DNA from: Paratinospora sagittata
Taxonomy: Eukaryota > Streptophyta > Magnoliopsida > Ranunculales > Menispermaceae
Direction: 5' to 3'
DNA: 64,000 nt
Assembly (NCBI GenBank): GCA_035771175.1
Contig: CM069592.1
Location: 41,170,623-41,234,622 of the forward strand
Positions within the stretch are counted from its first letter, which is position 1; each line of letters starts with the position of its first letter. A program made the translations under genes and the position numbers. A model generated the notes under the pieces. The model was given only the letters and a program-made list of their open reading frames with translations, ran no database searches and was not told where the DNA came from. Below are positions 45,101 through 57,100 of this stretch, in pieces.

Positions 45101-48100
45101 AGAACATGTTAAATATTAACAGTAATGATAAAGGAAGAGGATGATCTAATTATTTTGTAAATGTAATTGAATATTTAGTCCTTGATAGAGCGGACTAAAT
45201 ATTCATTTAGTTGACTCCATGTAGTTGGGGAAAGGCTATGTTGAATTGAGTATATGTCTTAGATAGCAGTTGGCACATTTTGGGAGTCTTCATGATTTAG
45301 AATGTTTGACCATACATAGCATTGAATTGTCAATAAAACTCATTGTGGTCCTTGCTTACACCAAATAGTTGGGATTAGCCATAGATGATAATGGTTGGTT
45401 ATATCATATATGCTACCAGTTCTTATAACTGAAGGTTAATACCATATTATTTGTTTTTAATAATACATTTTGAGTGCTGCTTATATGCATGCCATGCCAC
45501 AACAATCTCTTATGAATCTTCGAAAATGACCAGAAGTTTCTTTAATGATTTAGTATTTGATAATATAGATTATAGATACAACATTGATATCTCTTGCTTG
45601 TTTGCCTGCTAGTGTTTATATTTTTTCTTGTATGTATGTATGTTTGGACATTTGCATGCTCTTATGTGTGTTTATGTATTAATTGTTAAAATTTTCAAGG
45701 AATAACAAATTGCTTTTTGAAAGCTTTGTGTGTTTGATTTGTGATACATTATTTAAAGCTTAAGGGTCCCTAGGAATGGCTTTGAATTGAACAAATATGT
45801 CTCAACTCCAACTCAATTGGGATAATGTGTGGGATTTATTATATTGATCTTGTCCATATACGGAAGCTATGGCATGGAAAGATGTAATTCTGTCCTTATC
45901 TTCCAGCAATATCTAATAGTATGTACTGATAACTTTTATTAGTTTTGCGTAGCTTTATGGTTTCGTTGGTCTTTCCAAGTCTTTATCTATCTCTCTTTTT
46001 TTCGTTTCATTTTTATGTTTTTGCTAAATTATCAAATTATAAATATACCCCTTATAACTTGAAAATCTATTTTTTTTTTAATGATTAGATAAACTTTTAT
46101 TATGAAAGATAAAATAAACTTTTAATGGATAGTTTTTTTTTTTTTGATGAAATTCAGTTATAACAGGTTCGAGTCTTAGAAACAACCTCTTGTGACGTAG
46201 GGTAAGGTTATGTACAATAAATCTATAGTGTTCTGACCCTTCCTGGGACCCTGCATAGGGACTGCCCCTTTTATTTATAAAAATATGTTTGTGCAAAGGG
46301 TCCATGCATCATACGAAATTTCACACTTGTAAATACAAAAGTGAGATTGGAGACACATGTAAAAACACATTTACAATTTTACATTATTTGTAAGAATGGG
46401 CTAATATTTTGTGAGCATGATCTTTCAACTAAGGAGATTATTCTTACAAAAACTTGTCAAGTCTAACCTAATCAAATTATTCTCAAATTAAAAATGAAAT
46501 AATGCTTCATAATTATTCATTTCCAATACCACCAATCCCTAGGATGTGGTTGTTAGGATGCCTAATTTGTAATTTCTCAAAGTGATGCTCATATTCCTCA
46601 TAGAAGTTAGTTCCAATAAAGTTTTTATCTAGGTTAAATGGTAACAAATCATGCCTTAAATTCCTAATAAGTAGTTACCTATTTCTTAGATTGGCGTAAC
46701 ACTTATGAAGCACTTGTTTTTTTTTTTTTTTTAATTTTTACAAGAAATGAGAACAATTGTATTAAGTTTAAGAATCTGTAAAAAGATAAACAATTGGGCC
46801 AAGACCCAGGAACTAAAAACCAAAACTCTCCGAAATGGGATACCATCCCCTCAAGCAATCCCCTAAAGAGAAGCCCCTAGCTAGCTTACTAGGACTAACT
46901 CACAATGAGGCAAGGTAAAAAGAATTATCCAACACTATGCTAATATCTTTTTCTTGATCATAAAAAATGCGAGAGTTTCGTTCCTTCCAAATTGACCAAA
47001 CAACTGCAAAGATGATTACTTGCCAGTAATCTCTAAAATGTTTATGAAGAACAAAATCATCAGGAAAAGCCCATAAATCTGAGATATCAGAACCCCCCCC
47101 CCCCTCCGTCCAATGGAGGAAAGATCCCCATCTTCTCCATACTCCTTGAAAGAAAACGCACTCCATAAAAATATGACGGCTAGACTCATTACTGCTCTTG
47201 CACAGACAACACCAGTTCGGGGAAAGAGACTAATTCTTGAAACGCTTCTGAAGAATATCCGCACAATTCAACCTGTCATGAGCAATAGTCCATCCCAAAA
47301 ATTTGGCTTTTGATATAACATGAGCATTCTATATAAAAGCATGTTTGAAATTAGTGAAAATCGGACTCAAATGCTGACTAGAACAAAGATGGTTCATGAA
47401 GGACTTGGAAGAAAAAACTCCCGATGACTCTATGGCCACAAAACTCTGTCACTCTCATCTGACAAGTGAACACTAGCAAGGATGTCAAGAAGGGAAGAAG
47501 CTTCAAGGCATTCTCCTATCAGAAGGCTCCCTGCGCAAATGAAGGCTCCAGGAGATCCCACAATGAAGTACTTGAATTTTAAAGTTAAAGCATGATATCA
47601 TATTTTAAATATATGATATACAAAATATATATCTTCATTCTTAGTGAGATTCTTATGAATCACTTAAATTGTGAACTTGTTGTGCTTTCTTTGCTTTAGT
47701 TGTATTCGTTTTCCCTCTTTTTAAACCATCGTATTTTTGATGGGGTTGCGAGAGGTGTTGAGTGTCAAAATTGGTCTGAATGCCATTTCCTTAGGGTTTC
47801 CTTTCATTATATAGAAGAGAATGTACATCAAAGTTGCCATATTTGCTGGTGTACAAGATAAGTATCATCCCTATTTACAGCCTAATTATATGCTATTTAC
47901 AATCTTGCTTTAACAGAAAACATCCCTAAAATATCGCAAATCAAATATTCTCTGATCCTAAAATATCGCAAATCAAATATTCGCTGATCCTAAATTATCT
48001 CCGTAACATCCCCCCTCAAGTTGATGCTGGTAGATCAAAAAGCATCAATTTGTCAATCAAGAACTGATGTCGATGCCGAGAAAGAGCTTTAGTGAAGATG

Positions 48101-51100
48101 TCGGCAGTCTGATGTTCGGTAGAAATGTGAGGAAGAGTAATCACGTGTTTGTCAAAGGCTTCTCGTATGGAATGGCAATCGACTTCGATATGTTTTGTAT
48201 GCTCATGGAAAACCGGATTAGCAGCGATCTGAATAGCACTTGTATTATCAGCATGAAGAGGAGTGGAATGTAGCTGAGGAAAGCCAAGTTCTCCTAATAA
48301 CCCACGAAGCCATGGGATCTCAGAGCAAGCGGAAGACATAGCACGATACTCAGACTCAGTGGAGGACTTGGAAACTCTGTCTTGCTTCTTACTCTTCCAA
48401 GAAATGAGTGCATTGCCGAAGAACATGCACCATCCAGTAACAGAACGACGAGTATCTGCACATCTAGCCCAATCAACATCACTATATCCCACCAACTGTA
48501 AGGAAGAATCCTTAGGAAAGAACAATCCACGTGAAGAGGTGCCCTTCAGATATCGAATAATACGATGGGCAGCAGCTAGATGACGATGTCGAGGGGCCTG
48601 CATAAATTGACTGACCTGCTGCACAACAAAAGAAATGTCAGGGCGAGTAATCGTCAAATAATTCAAACTCCCAACGAGCTGCCGATAAAAGGATGGATCT
48701 GAAAGAAGCTCGCCTTCCTCACGAAATAACTTGAGATTAACCTCCAAGGGGGTAAGAACAGAGTTACCCGATTGGAGACCAACCAAGGAAATCACTTCTT
48801 GTGTGTATTTGTGCTAATGTAACAATGTACCAGACGGAGTAATCTGGACCTCAAGACCAAGAAAGTGCTGCAAAGGACCAAGATCTTTCATATGAAAAGA
48901 GGTCTTGAGATGCTGTTGCAGCTGTTGAAGTAATTCAATATCAGAGCCAGTAATCACAATGTCATCGACATATACCAGAAGCAACACAATTCCTGCAGAA
49001 GTCTTGCGAAGAAAAAGAGAGGAATCAAACTAACTCTGAGCAAACTGAAAGCCAAGCAAAGTAGAACGGATTTTATCAAACCATGCGCACGGAGCCTGTT
49101 TCAGTCCGTACAAGGACCGGTGTAGCCGATAAACCTCCGAGGAAGGTGTAGTAAACATGCCGGGAGGTGGAGACATATAGATTTCTTCCTTTACGTCTCC
49201 ATGTAGAAAAACATTCTTCACATCCATCTGCCTGAGAGACCACCCCTATGAAGCAGCAAGTGCTAAAATAGTCCGAACGGTAGTCATCTTGGCAACAGGG
49301 GCAAATGTTTCGGCATAATCAATGCCATACTCTTGACGATTCCCAAGAGCCACAAGACGAACCTTATATCTGTCGAGTGAGCCATCAGATCGAAACTTAA
49401 CTGAATACACCCATTTACAACCAATCGGTTTGACACCAGAAGGACAAGTCATAATATCCCAAGTGCGATTCTCTTGAAGAGCCTGGATCTCATCTTGCAT
49501 GGCCTGCTGCCAACATGCTTGGGAAGTTGCCTGGGCATAAGAGTGAGAATAGAAACAGTATCGAGAGTGGCAGTGAGTGAGGTATGAGGAAAACCATACC
49601 TATCAGGTGCATGTGTAACCCGAGTGGAGCGTCGAGGTATAGGAATCGCAGAATCAGGTATCGGATCAGTGTCTGGAAGGAGCGTTGGAGAAGGTGGAAG
49701 ACGTCGCTGATATACCGGACCTGGTTTAAACCGCTCAATAGAAGAAGACACATCATCAAAAGCTGGAAGAAGAGCAACAGAGGGATCGGAAATAACCTGA
49801 GATTGAAAGAAATATTGATTTTCGAAGAAAATCACATTCCGGGAGATTCGAAATTTATTTGCATGAGCATCATAACAAATAAATCCTTTTTGAGTAGAGC
49901 TATATCCCATAAAGGCACACGTGACAGACTGGGCAACAAGCTTGTGACGATCAACAGGGGGTAAATGAACAAAACAAACACCCAAAAGTATGAAGGGATT
50001 GATACTCAGGAGAAATGCCAAACAAACGAAAATAGGGAGAATCATAATTTAGAGTCGTAGTAGGTAAGCGATTGATCAAATAGACAGCAGTAGATAAAGC
50101 TTCTACCCAAAATTTAGACGGTACAGACGAATCAATCAACAAAGTACGAACGACATCTAAGAGATGACGATTCTTATGTTCGGCGACTCCATTCTGTTGA
50201 GGGGTATAAGGACAAGAACGCTGAGAGATGATCCCCTTTTTCTGAAGATACGTCTGAAACGAATGGGACATGTACTCTCCCCCTGAGTCGGAGCGTAAGA
50301 TTTTGATACATGTACTGAATTGTGTCTCGACAAGCGCAACAAAGCTTTGAAAGATAGAAAACACGTCACCTTTAGAACGTAGAAAATATATCCAAGTAAA
50401 TCGACTAAAATCATCGATAAACGTCACAAAATAACGATATTGACCATGAGAAACAACAAGACTTATACCCCAAACATCAGTATGTATAATCTCAAAGCAT
50501 TTAGAAGCACGACTACCATGCGTAGGAAAAGGTAAAGTTTTACTTTTACCAAGACGACAAGTAGCACAATCAAAAGAAACAGGAGAAGAATTAAATGAAT
50601 CGTTTTTGCCTCAAAAACCATGTTTCAGAAGATGAGTTAAGACAACAGAATTGGGATGACCCGATTTCTTATGCCAGACTTCAGTATTATTGGCAGTAGC
50701 CGTACATGCAAAAGAAATGACACTAGGAATAGAAAATTGTAAAGGAAATAAACTTCCCACTTTAGGCCCCTTCGCGATCACCGTCCCCGACACCTGATCC
50801 TGCACAAGACAACCACCACGAGAAAAGTGAACATCACAGTTATGATCCACCAATTGTCCAACAGAAATCAAATTGGTAGATAATCCAGGAGAGACAAAAA
50901 CATGTTGGAATGAAGAACCCAAATTACCAACAACAGTGATAGTAAGAGTACTGCCATCAACAATCTAAATATTTTGCGTGCCTCCATACTTACGAACATC
51001 ATGGAGACCAATCGTACGACCAATCATATGATTAGAAGCGCCCGAATCAACAATCCAAGAAGAAGTGGAGTTAGTATCCGTACCTTGCAGGCCTAAAGCC

Positions 51101-54100
51101 GTAAAAGCGGACACAATCATCTGTTGGACCATGGCAGGTGTGAGAACAGATGAATCAGTGCTTATAGTGGGGGGCGCAGAAGAAGGCGAGGGCTGAGCAA
51201 CAACTTGAAAGGCTTGGGATTGGCGATTCTGAGGTCGCACTCAACATTCTTTGATGATATGACCCTCTTTCTTGCAGTAGTTGCAAACTTTCTTAGGACA
51301 GTTGCGAGCAATATGACCGAACTCCTTGCAACTGAAACATTGCACTTTGTTATTTCCTTTCCCTTGTGCCGCATAGGCTACATTCACAGCTTCAGAAACA
51401 ACCTTCTCAGAAGTCATACTCATCTGAGTGGATAACTGTTGTTCTTCACGCAGTAGATCTCCCAAACAAATATCCAAAGAGGGAACCGGATTACGGTTCA
51501 ATAAACCGGCTCTAACAGGCTCAAATTCAGGTCGAAGCTTCATCAAGAACTGATCACGCTGACTCTCAGCATGAACCGCTTGAAGAGCCGCGAGTGCCGT
51601 AGCGGGAACTTTAGAATGAACAATTGCAAAATACTCGCCCCAAAGATTAATAAAACCAGAATAAAATTGCTCAATAGTCAAATTACCTTGATTGAAATTG
51701 CTAATTTCCAATTCCAATTGAAATTTTCTAGCGCCGTGGTCTTGGTGATAAACACGCTGTAGATAGTCCCACATAGCCACGGCAAGGGAAAAAAATAATT
51801 CTGTTGATCAAAATCACAGTTCGATGAAGTCGCACCCATAACCGATGTCACAGAGGTTGCCGACCACCTCGCAACCACTACAGAAACGGCCGGTCACCAC
51901 CACAGAAGGGTTCTCTGATACCATGTCAAAATTGGTCAGAATGCCCTTTCCTTAGGGTTTCCTTTCATAATATAGAAGAGAATGTACATCAAAGTTGCCA
52001 TATTTGCCGGCGTACAAGATAAGTAGCATCCCTATTTACAGCCTAATTATCTGCTATTTACAATCTTGCTTTAACAGAAAACATCCCTAAAATATCACAA
52101 ATCAAATATTCTCTGATCCTAAAATATCGCAAATCAAATATTCTCTGATCCTAAATTATCTCCGTAACATTGAGGAGGTGTGGTGCGATGTTATTCTAAT
52201 GGTGAGTTCTTGGTTGATGGCTTATAGAATCAATGGGGATTATTGTATGAACGATTGGATTAGAAATTGGGGGAGATGTCTGTTGTAAGCAGTGGGTGTT
52301 GTGAGTGCTTATTGTTTTGTGTTTGCACTTCTTCTGTTTGAGCACTTCTAGTGCTCTGCTTTAACTTTTATAATCAATATAATTGTTTGTTTATTCTCAA
52401 AAAAAAATAATATATTCACCCTTTTCATTAAAAAAAAAGGGTTGAGGTTGCTCAATTATAACCTAGAGGTCACAAGTTACATCGTCTCTTCCCCAGACTT
52501 TACAATGGAGGGAGCTTTGTGCATTAGATGCCGTTTTTTTCATCATTATTAAGGTCTTTGTTTCCAAACATTTTTGCTAGAATTTGCTTCATCCACATCT
52601 GTCTATTTGATATTCATCTATTTATTTATATCTCCATGTACAAGATGGGGCTACATCATGTGACAAGGGTGTTAGTGTTAGCTAGATATATAATGTTGGC
52701 TTGCTGCTAGATGCTATAGCTTTTGGGGTTGGTGGTAATTGAACATGATTTAGTGCTGTAGTGCAGAGATTGTGTTTCAGCTCATGGCTTAGGCATATGT
52801 GAGATTTTGAATTTACATGTTTTGCATAGAGACTTCGGTGTACCTATTGCAAAAGCTATGCATATCTACTGCCACAACATCTTAAAGTATTAGTATAGAA
52901 CTATAGATATGATATGACAGAAGACTGGAATTGCACCTTATGAAAGTTGATTGTACTTTGTGAAGGAGAGGTTTTGTTTTGGGTTTCTATGTTCATTTGT
53001 GAAGACAGAAATAGCAGTTATTTTCATGAAATGGCTTGATTCTTCTCTTTTTGAGTATTCTTGACAACTGGGCATATGTCTATAACCCAACTATTCCCCT
53101 TCCTTCCATGAATTATCTTATCCATATCAAACTCAGAGAATTTTTTTTCCAAGAATTCAACTCTATACCTTAATGCTCTCACACTAGAAAGGGGAATCCA
53201 GTGCCACCTATTTGGTTTTGAATGGTATCTACTATTTTATCACCTGGTAATCGAATTCTTAGAACTTTATTTAGATAGAAACAACTTAAAATTTCCTTGT
53301 TCAAGTGCTGCTTTTTAACCTGCACGAAGCCCATGTGATCCAGATGCCCGCTGTTATGTTTTCCTTGTTTTCTGGAAGGTTTACATTTTCCTTTTTGGTG
53401 AGCTTATAGATAGAAGGAGCAGTTTTATAACTGTTATTTTTTCTATTGTAGATTTTCTCTGGTGGATGGGCATCCGCAGATGTACTGATATCTTGGAAGG
53501 AGGTGGAAACAAAAATGTTTGCCCTTAATGTGGTAAGATCTTATAAAATAAAGGCTTTGCTGATAAGGCTGTTAGTTGCTGTCTTGATAAAATTTTGAGA
53601 TTTATGCAATATTTCTTCTCCTGAAATTGCTTTTAAATAAATAAACAAATAATTTTTTTTTTCCCTTTCATTGTAACATAACCATGCAAGTCTCCTTCCC
53701 TTGTTTGCTGTACCTGTATTTTTTTTCTTATGATAACCATCTTGTTTCCTCTCTTCTACACCAATTAAGGTCAGATGATTCCGACTTTAAATTGTATAAA
53801 TGTCAAATATCTATATTGTCACCATGTATAAACTCTAGTACTTTTCAGAAGAATTACTGTCATGAACCCGTCTTTTCTTATCTTTTCATTTTTTCTCAAA
53901 TTTTTCAATTTAGCCAGCGAATATTCTTTGAGGAGAAATGACAATGTTGATGAACAAAGTCAAAGGAGGATGAGCTGCAAAAGTTATAGGAGAGGGTCAC
54001 CATCCTTCCTAGGAAATACAGAAGACTAGCGCACATAGGCCATTTCTGGCATCTATTGAGCAGATATAATGAGCTCATAGAATAATGTTGGAGAGCCTGA

Positions 54101-57100
54101 TACTGCATTTGATAACGAAAGATTGTCTCCTTCAACTTATGGTTTATTTCTTCCAGTGGGCATTAACGTCTGCTATTCTTTTGTTATGTGCATGACCGCT
54201 AATTCTGAAAGGGCACATCTTTCCTGAGTATGCACATTCAGCCAACTTACAACTTTTGGTGCTCTCTACAGCACTTTTGTGGCACATCCAACTCATCTGA
54301 AATGTTCAATCAGTGTATTAGTTCTTTTGATGATACTCACAACTGACCTGATTTATTCAAGGATGGTACATGGACAAGAAAACAAATGTGGTTTTCAAGA
54401 AAGCATCAAATTCATTTAAAAGAATTCCCCATCTTGACATGCATAAAAAGCCTTGGAAAAGACTACAATCTGACTGGGGTTAGAAGAGCCTCAAGCCTCA
54501 TTGGCTTGGGGTTCTTTGCCTCATTTTTGATTCACGAGTTTGGACTAGGTTTATGCGTTGAATATGCAGGCACATTCATTGGATTAGCATATAACAATGT
54601 TGGGAAAATAGTTATTGCTGCCACTTTTTACATTTGATGTCCAAAATAGGGTTGATGTGAGAGGAAACGGGCAGCAATCTGAAAATGTTTGGACAAGGGC
54701 CTATATCGAAAAAATTGGTGCAAAAATGATCTTTTTAATAACAGAGGTTCTTTTCTGGACCTCCTGATCTCTAAATATTTCTCTGTCTTGTTTTCCAAAA
54801 AACAGAGTCTTGATTATAACAATTGACCCAGCACTTATGCCTATTGTCTGAGATGGTAAATATAAAGGCAGTGGATTCTTTAACTTGTCTACCTCTGAGA
54901 AGGAAAAAGGGTGCTGAAATTGAAGTCAGAGGACACTCATTCACCCTATCCATCTTGCCTGTCAAAACTGTTATGTTTGCTAACTATACCTTATTGAGTT
55001 GTTTTTGACCAATCAATGGAGAATATTACCAACTCATATTTACTGAACTTAATGTGGCCAGCCTGGTTGGAGTCTTTTCCCTTCTTTTCTCTATGGGCTA
55101 GGAAAAAGAAATTAAAATAAATGAATTTATGCAATTGTATTAGTAGTTATAAATTGTGGTGAACTAAATAAATGGAAATCAATTAGGATGACTTGGGTTT
55201 TACACTAAGGTTAAAGTGTGTGCATAGATTATGCATGTTGCAGGTTGTAAAAGAACAAGAGGAAGTTTGATCAGGAAATGGATTGAAGCATTGACAATGA
55301 ATTTGAATTGTAGACATGGTTTAATATACATTAACATTATCTATGTGAATAAGATCTGTTAAGCAAACTGAGACTTCTTGGAATGTTGTCCTGATGCTTA
55401 TGTTTATTTACAATATGTTTTCTTTGCTAACAAAAAGAAAAAAAAACATTGTCTTTTTCTGAATCATATTCTAGATGTTATCTAGTTACTCAGGTCTTCT
55501 TTTTTTCATATATTTTATTCTTATAACTGTTTCAGGTTGCTGAAGTCATTCTACAAGATGGCCACCCATTTGATTTTTCTGTGATTATGCAGTGGGTGAC
55601 GATATTGTCCAGTAAAGCACCAGACGAGCTTAAGGGCTTCATGTGCATTGTATGTTAGCATGTTTCATTAGAATCTTTTCTTGATTTCTTATGTCTTTTC
55701 AATAATTTGGCTTTACCATGCTGTAGCCTCTGAAATTTGTAATTATTTTAGTTTACTTTGCTGTTTTATGTTAATTTCTTACTGCTCTCATGAATGGACA
55801 TTTCCTTTCTAGGTGTACAGGTCAATGGCTGATGTTGTTGGCTCCTATTCTAAGTGGATATCTGCATTTCAGACTAACACTAGATGCTTACTGTATAAAT
55901 CTATCTCTACTTTTTTTTTTCTTTTTTCTTGATGTTACAAATTAGATGTTTTAAGGAAGTTTTTGTAATTGTTCCCCATTTTACTCCCTGATGTTCTATT
56001 TTGTATAATGTTGGCCTTAGTTCCACATTGCTGAGTCGCTGACCAAGATTGTCTGATGTCAACTTGCTGAAAAACTAAGATCTATGAAATGTCAGAAGTC
56101 TTTATATGTCACATGATCATCATAAGTTACTTGAGGCTTTGAATCTAGACTATTGATAATTGCATCTAATGGTTTGACATTAGCTAACAATTGTGGGAGG
56201 ACAAACTCCAATAAAATGAAAAGTCAGGGACTAGATCTAGTGCAAAAATTTAATGGGATCATGCACCAAAGTTCCTTTTTTCGAACCTTTTTTTTTTTCT
56301 TTTCTCGGTAGTTGTTGCATTTCTGTCATTCTATGCATCTTCAAGCATCATGGTAGTTAGCATCCTTTTGTAGCATTCTATACTGTTTCAGTGATTTGCT
56401 ACTTTCAGATTATTTTTTGCTGCAGGGATTGCTGATCCCCTGTCCTCAGGTTCCTGTGCATGGGCTTTGCGTAGACTCTGTGAAGATGCTTCTACTGTCA
56501 TTCATGAACCTTCAGATTTGGAAATTTTAGTCTGGATAGGAAAGGTGGTACCTGTAATTGCAAGTTAAATCGTAATTTCAGTTTTGCGTTTGATATGTTT
56601 GTCAAATATAAAATATTAATTGATATTAGTTGGATGTAATCTCCCTTACTTTTTATTGAAAAAAAAGATGTCTTTGGAAAGATTGTTTAACTTTTTCTTT
56701 TTTCAAAAATGCTCTTTTTTGCTTTAATACTGAACATTCTCAATTTTTTTTTTTTTTTAAATTCAGATGTATTCTCAGACAGCTGCTGTTAATCTGCAGA
56801 TATGGTTCTCAGAACATTGTTTAATCTATATGCCAAGATGGATAATTATGTGCAATTGTGCACCATATTATGTTTTTGTTTCCAGCAATTTTACTGTAAC
56901 ATATTTCATTTTTTATTTTTCATGACGAAGCTGGGTTTGGATTTTGTTGTACCAATGTGCAATTAATATACTTTTTGACATGACAAAATATTTGCAAGGC
57001 TTAGGTAAGTTCATGACTTTTTCTGGTTTTAGTGGGGTTAATATGTTTTGAGAACCAATAGGCCCTGCTTTATGTAGAGATAATCCGGGTCAGGATTGTG

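Larger units (their letters stand above)
47763..52169 (-). mobile_element. Ty1/copia retrotransposon, complete ends, TSD TTGAG
   Basis: 4,407 bp. LTRs of 246 bp at each side, perfect TTGAG duplications at 47,758-47,762 and 52,170-52,174, primer site TGGTATCAGAG next to the LTR at 51,924 (minus orientation), and a purine tract beside the LTR at 48,008 (TTGAGGGGGGA on the minus strand). Domain order from 51,880 downward: gag, two zinc knuckles, protease, pre-integrase, integrase, reverse transcriptase, RNase H. The two LTRs differ at about 9 of 246 positions as counted by eye, so it is young compared with its surroundings. Antisense to the importin gene. Confidence 0.93.
47690..52415 (+). mobile_element. 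L1-type LINE 3' end split by copia-2
   Basis: Left part 47,690-47,762 encodes [12 protein letters not shown], and right part 52,170-52,415 continues [20 protein letters not shown] with [10 protein letters not shown], a stop and a tail ending in an A tract near 52,400. Removing the copia element and one TTGAG restores a continuous LINE C-terminus, so the LINE was there first. Confidence 0.75.
44409..53451 (+). other. Importin intron 11 (9.0 kb)
   Basis: The largest intron fully inside the window. It holds an RTE remnant split by an L1 tail (44,770-45,250), an Au SINE (46,162), an antisense L1 end (46,721), a sense L1 end split by a complete copia (47,690-52,415) and an Au-like SINE (52,440). 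Stretches 45,250-46,080 and 52,560-53,450 show nothing recognisable. Confidence 0.85.

Noticed and set aside
49584..49964. 126-codon plus-strand ORF
   Set aside because: Antisense shadow of the copia-2 integrase/RT region.
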